Shown: positions 59,943 to 64,000 of the stretch, one piece after another | Numbering within the stretch: the stretch's first letter is position 1 | Layout of the letters: each line of letters opens with the position of its first letter | From: Zanthoxylum bungeanum | Lineage: Eukaryota > Streptophyta > Magnoliopsida > Sapindales > Rutaceae | Length of the DNA stretch: 64,000 bases | NCBI GenBank assembly: GCA_019454045.1 | Contig: SKCR01007541.1 | Coordinates: 1 to 64,000, forward strand | Direction: 5' to 3' | Position numbers and translations under genes: made by a program | Notes under the pieces: generated by a model | Database searches by the model: none | Seen by the model: the letters and a program-made list of their open reading frames with translations, nothing else | What the model was told of the DNA's origin: nothing

Positions 59943-60896
59943 AGATTCAATAGACGTCTCGAGATGACTACTTTGATTTTAGTTTTCCAGGGAAAAGTTT
60001 TAACCGTGAATCGTATAACAACACCTGCTGCCCTGGCTCCAGTTGTCTGCGTACTATTTTTTTTCATGCCATTTCTTTGTCTTTTCTTTGTACATTTTCG
60101 CATTCTCATAAGCATGTAGGCGAAATTCCTCAAATTCGTTGAGTTGGTGGTGTCTTTTCTCTCCTGCAGCTTGTAGATCAAGATTTAACTTCTTCAGTAC
60201 CCAGTACGCCTTGTGCTCAAACTCCACTTTCAAATGGCACACTTTCCAAACACCATTTGATATGGGGACATACCAATAGGTGTTTTGTAAGCTGTCCGAT
60301 AGGCCCATAATGCGTCATCCAGTTTTTCAGAACAGTCCTTTCTTGTTGATCCAATGGTTCTCTCAAAGATTCTTTTGATCTCCCTGTTTGAAACTTAAAC
60401 CTATCCATTTGACTGTTGATGTAAGCAGTGACAAATTTATGAGTAACTCTGTATTTCTATAGGAGTGCATCGAAATATCCATTGCAGAAATGCTATCACT
60501 GATAATCGCCTGAGGTGTTCCGAAGCGAGTGAAAATATTCTTTTAAAGGAATTTAATCACCACTTTTGAATCATTTGATGGTAGTGCAATTGTTTCAATC
60601 CATTTGGAGCCGTAGTCTACTGTAACTAGTATGTACAAGTTTCCGAGTGATGGAACAAAGGGTCCCATAAAATCAATCCCCCATACATCAAATATCTCCA
60701 ATTCTAGAATATTTTGTAGAGGTCCTTCATTTCTCCTGGAAATATTTCCCGTTCTCTGGCACCTGTCACATTGAAGAGAAAATAAATAAGCATCTTTAAA
60801 AATAGTGGGCCAGAACAAACCTAATTGTAAGACTTTGGCTGCAGTTTTATTTCTGTTGAAGTGCCCACCATATGATGATGAATGACAATGTTGCAA
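59943..60896 (-). pseudogene. gypsy integrase (second copy, decayed)
   Basis: From 60896: [13 protein letters not shown] and [11 protein letters not shown] (zinc-binding HHCC), then [14 protein letters not shown] with the first catalytic Asp and KVVIKFL. The segment with the second Asp (about 60480-60510) is shortened and out of frame. The part after it is readable only in pieces, such as QLNEFEEFRLHAYENAKMYK (about 60150) and VVIRFTVKTFPWK. It ends beside the copia LTR. Confidence 0.72.
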
Positions 60897-61142
60897 GACA
60901 CTATTGACCTTCTCATGTGGAACACATCGTCTCAGTAATTGATCAGCACAATGTTTGAAGAGGTACGGCTCATCCCAGACATAATGCTTGACTTCTTTGA
61001 AGAACTTCTTTCGTTGCTGATGAGTCTATTCCAACGGCCATTTTCCCGATACTATGTAATTGACATAGTCAGCATACCAAGGGATATCATGCTGTTTCAT
61101 GGCAAACAGATATTCATCTGGAAAAGTTTCTTTGATTTTCAC

Positions 61143-62255
61143 TTATTTGCCAGCTGTTTCTCCATTTTCGAGCCTCGATAAGTGATCTGCCACTTTGTTT
61201 TCTTTCCATTTCCTATCTCGAATCTCCATGTCAAATTCTTGCAGTAGAAATATCCAACAAATCAATCTGGGTTTGGCATCTTTCTTCACGATCAGGTATT
61301 TGATTGTTGAATAATCTGTGTAGACCACCACTTTGAGACCCAATAGATAAGAGTGAAATTTATCAAAAGTGAACACAACTACAAGCAACTCATTTTAAAT
61401 AGTTGTGTAGTTGAGTTGAGCTTCATTCAGAGTTTTGCTTGAGTAGTAAATGGTATGGAAAATTTTTACTTTGGGTTGTCCCAAAACTGCACCTACAGAA
61501 AAATCACTAGCATAGCACATCACCTCAAATGGAAGGTTCCAGTCTGGTGCTACAATGATGGGAGCAGAGACGAGCTTATGTTTTAAGATCTGAAAAGCTT
61601 TGTGGCATTCTTTGGTGAAGTTGAAAGGCACATAAATCTCAAGAGGATTGCACAGAGGTTTAGCAATCTTTGAGAAGTCTTTGATAAATCTCCTGTAAAA
61701 GCCAGCATGTTCGAGAAAACTCTGAATCCTTTTGACAAATATTGGTGGAGGTAGTTTTTCAATTGTATCGATCTTTGTTTTTTCTACCTCGATTCCCTTT
61801 TGTGAGATTCGATGTCAAAGGACGATGCCTTCCTGCACCATGAAGTGGCATTTCTCCCAGTTAAGTACCAGGTTAGTATCTTCACATCTTTGTAACACTT
61901 GTTCCAGGTTTTGCAGGCAGTGGTCGAAAGAGTCTCCAAACACAGAGAAATCATCCATAAAAACCTCCATACTTTTTTCCAGCGTGTTTGAGAATATGGC
62001 CATCATGCAACGTTGAAATGTAACAAGAGCATTGCATAATCCAAATGGTATCCTGCGGAAAGCAAAAGTACCATACGGACATATAAAAATATTTTTCTCC
62101 TGATCTTCTAGGGCGATGGAAATCTGATTATGCCCCGAATATCCATTCAGAAAGTAATAGAATTCATGTCCCGCCAGTCTGTCTAGCATCTGGTCAATGA
62201 ATGGTAACTGGAAATGATATTTCCTTGTTACTTTTTTCGGCTTCTTGTTGTCCAT
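61143..62255 (-). pseudogene. gypsy reverse transcriptase and RNase H (second copy)
   Basis: RT frame 62255-61815 has HFQLPFIDQMLDRL, YSGHNQISIALEDQEK, PFGLCNALVTFQ and VFMDDFSVFG (catalytic Asp pair, about 61955). Further frames have IAKPLCNPL-like sequence, FEVMCYASDF (first RNase H Asp in CDASDF context is preceded by Tyr), [10 protein letters not shown] and [12 protein letters not shown]. Several stops separate them. Slightly closer to an open frame in RT than the other copy, and worse in integrase. Confidence 0.8.
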
Positions 62256-62397
62256 GCATACTCTCTATCTAGTTACTGTTCTTGTTGGAATCAGCTCATT
62301 ATTTTCATTTGTGACTACAGTTATTCCTCATTTCTTTGGCACACATTGTATAGGACTCACCCAAGTGCTGTCAGAGATGGGTAGATAATTTGATGAT

Positions 62398-62949
62398 TTA
62401 TTTCTTCACAACCTCTTTCATGATTGGATTTAATCTCCGTTGATGCCCCACTATAGGTTTGTACTTGTTATTCATCAGAATCTTGTGTATACAAAATGAT
62501 GGACTAATGCCTCGAATGTCAGTTATAGTCCATCCAATGTCTTTCTTGTGTTCTCGTAACACTCCCAGTAGCTTTTCTTCCTGCTCCAATGTTAGCGACG
62601 AAGAAATAATCACAATTAATTCAGAAGAGTTTCATAAGAATGCATACCTGAGATGGCTCAGAAGTAGCTTTAGCTCCAGCTGCGGTGGTTCATCAATCGA
62701 AGGCTTTATTCGCTCTTTCTTCGGTAGTTCCAGAATTTCCACTCGTGGTGTTGATTTGAAGCGAAATGGTCTGTCAAGATAGTTGATGCATTCCGAAATT
62801 TCAGCATCTAGCTCACTGTCAGTCATGTTGGTGATGCAAGCTTCAAGTTTATCCGTGGGAAGTGGTATTGCATCAATATCCTGGATTACACTATCTATAA
62901 CATCAATTCTGAAACATTCTTCCTCATTTTTATCACTCAGGAATTTCAT
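62398..62949 (-). pseudogene. gypsy protease-RT linker (second copy)
   Basis: MKFLSDKNEEECFRIDVIDS, EACITNMTDSELDAEISECI, VEILELPKKERIKPSIDEPP, then MIISSSLTLEQEEKLLGVL and GWTITDIRGISPSFC. Colinear with 55963-56470 and with the acidic frame of the pol-less element (24622-25035). Confidence 0.75.
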
Positions 62950-63144
62950 GGCTTTGAAAACATTGAAGGTAAATTATTGGACCTGCACTTTCATGGTTAG
63001 TTCTCCTTTTTGTACATCAATAACAGTTCGACCTGTAGCCAAAAATGGTCTCTCAAGGATGATAGGTACATCTTTATCTTCTTTCATGTCAAGGATAATG
63101 AAATCTGCTGGAAGAATGAGTTTTCGACTTTGACCAGCCTATCG

Positions 63145-64000
63145 TCAACTACACCTCTCGGAAGCGAGTGTTCTATCACCAAGTTGTAAAGAGACTGAGG
63201 TGGGCATTGCTTCTCCAATCTGCAGTATCCTGTAAATCGAAAAAGACATTAAGTTAACACTAGCACCTAAATCACTTAAAGTTTTACCGATATAATATTC
63301 TCCAATGGTGCATGAGATAGTGAAACTCCCAAGATCTTTCAACTTTGGGGGAAGTTTCCTCTGAATAATGGCGCTGCATTCTTCTATCAATGCTACTGTC
63401 TCGTAATCTCCCAATCTCCGCTTTTGTGAAAGAATGTTTTTCATGAATTTGACATAGTTGGGCATCTCTTCCAACACTTCTGCAAATGGAATGTTGATAT
63501 GTAGCTTTTTGAATACCTCCAGCAATCGAGCAAACTGTTTGTCCAATTTTTTTTTTCTGGAGACGCTGTAGAAAAGGTGGAGGTGGAGTGATTCTTTCTT
63601 TTTCCTTTGATTCTCTTCCCTCCATCTGTGTAACTGCATCTTTTGGAACTTCTTCAATGGATGTCTTGATTCCAATATCTTTGTCGATTTCAGTACCTCT
63701 TTTCAAAGTTATGGCTTGACATTGCTCATTCCCTCTGTTCCTTGGTTTTAGTTTTGTGTTGCTAGGAAGGTTACTTGGCGGTCTGTAACTTTGAGCATTA
63801 GCCAGTTGTCCCATTTGATTCTCCAGTGCATTAATAGAAGTTGAATGGCTTTGATTTAATGCTATTTGATTTTGAACCATAGCTGCTAAAGCATCGTATT
63901 TTGCTTCTTACTTTTTGAACATCTCTGCAAACCATTCTTTCAATTCTGGTTCTTTCTTGTACTCCTAGCCTTTGTTTTGTTGTTGGAATCCATGTGGTGG
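63145..64000 (-). pseudogene. gypsy gag C-terminus and aspartic protease
   Basis: At the window edge the reverse strand reads PHGFQQQNKG and WFAEMF (gag C-terminal region); a stop near 63910 is followed by MVQNQIALNQSHSTSINALE and ENQMGQLA. A frame change in the poly-T/A run near 63545 links to LDKQFARLLEVFKKLHINIP, MPNYVKFMKNIL and the protease core LSDLGASVNLM (about 63260), with Asp and Gly-Ala of the active site kept. This is the standard Athila-type gag-protease junction. Confidence 0.78.

Larger units (their letters stand above)
59943..64000 (-). mobile_element. Second Athila-like gypsy gag-pol copy (runs off the window)
   Basis: Same family as 48335-56470, covering gag C-terminus, protease, linker, RT, RNase H and most of integrase in reverse-strand order. 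It overlaps the other copy in content, so the two cannot be halves of one element split by the copia insertion. Its 3' part, including any LOG copy, is lost at the copia LTR. LTR and primer site lie beyond 64000 if present. Confidence 0.85.

Noticed and set aside
62459..63133. Forward ORFs antisense to gypsy pol (also at 61732-62016 and 55174-55365)
   Set aside because: Mirror frames of the reverse-strand linker and RT coding; Ser-rich composition is typical of antisense reading.

Overview
The window reads as plant nuclear DNA, most likely from a eudicot. It is AT-rich and consists mostly of nested, decayed LTR retrotransposons, with one recognisable host gene that has ten exons and plant-type splice sites. 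There is no bacterial-type gene organisation, rRNA, tRNA gene or CRISPR array.

Layout. 1-205 looks like the end of a hAT-type DNA transposon. 522-10691 is a large non-coding LTR element (LARD-like: about 2.1 kb LTRs and a 3.6 kb interior without genes); its left LTR is split by a 2.3 kb solo LTR (605-2901) with a CCTTC target duplication. 10692-15685 is the 3' half of a Ty1/copia element (family 2) with its LTR. 15686-17591 is a fragment of a long Ty3/gypsy-like LTR, followed by a reverse-strand copia gag and LTR of another family (17592-19736). 19941-40834 is one long solo LTR (about 3.46 kb net, target duplication ATAAG) split by two later insertions: a 7.6 kb Athila-like element carrying a LONELY GUY (LOG) cytokinin-activation gene copy (20190-27785, duplication CTCTG) and a 9.8 kb copia family-2 element (28600-38423, duplication CATAT). 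41324-44927 (reverse) is the host gene, a GT14 / Core-2/I-branching-type glycosyltransferase of 362 residues. An AT-rich upstream region and a fold-back repeat (46850-48334) follow. From 48335 to the window end are reverse-strand Athila-like gypsy sequences: a 3' LTR, 3' UTR, a second LOG copy, a small Cys-rich ORF and pol (48335-56470), then a copia LTR plus leader (56471-59937), then a second gag-pol copy (59943-64000).

Main observation. Two members of the same Ty3/gypsy family, one with pol and one without, carry an intronless full-length LOG-like reading frame between pol and the 3' LTR, in the same order, behind a conserved 3'-splice-site-like sequence. Both copies share the same two stop codons and both keep a C-terminal LDLNL tail. 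The gene was therefore part of the element before the copies separated, and was already interrupted in their common ancestor. All element coding regions carry stops and frame changes; the only intact gene I can support is the glycosyltransferase.
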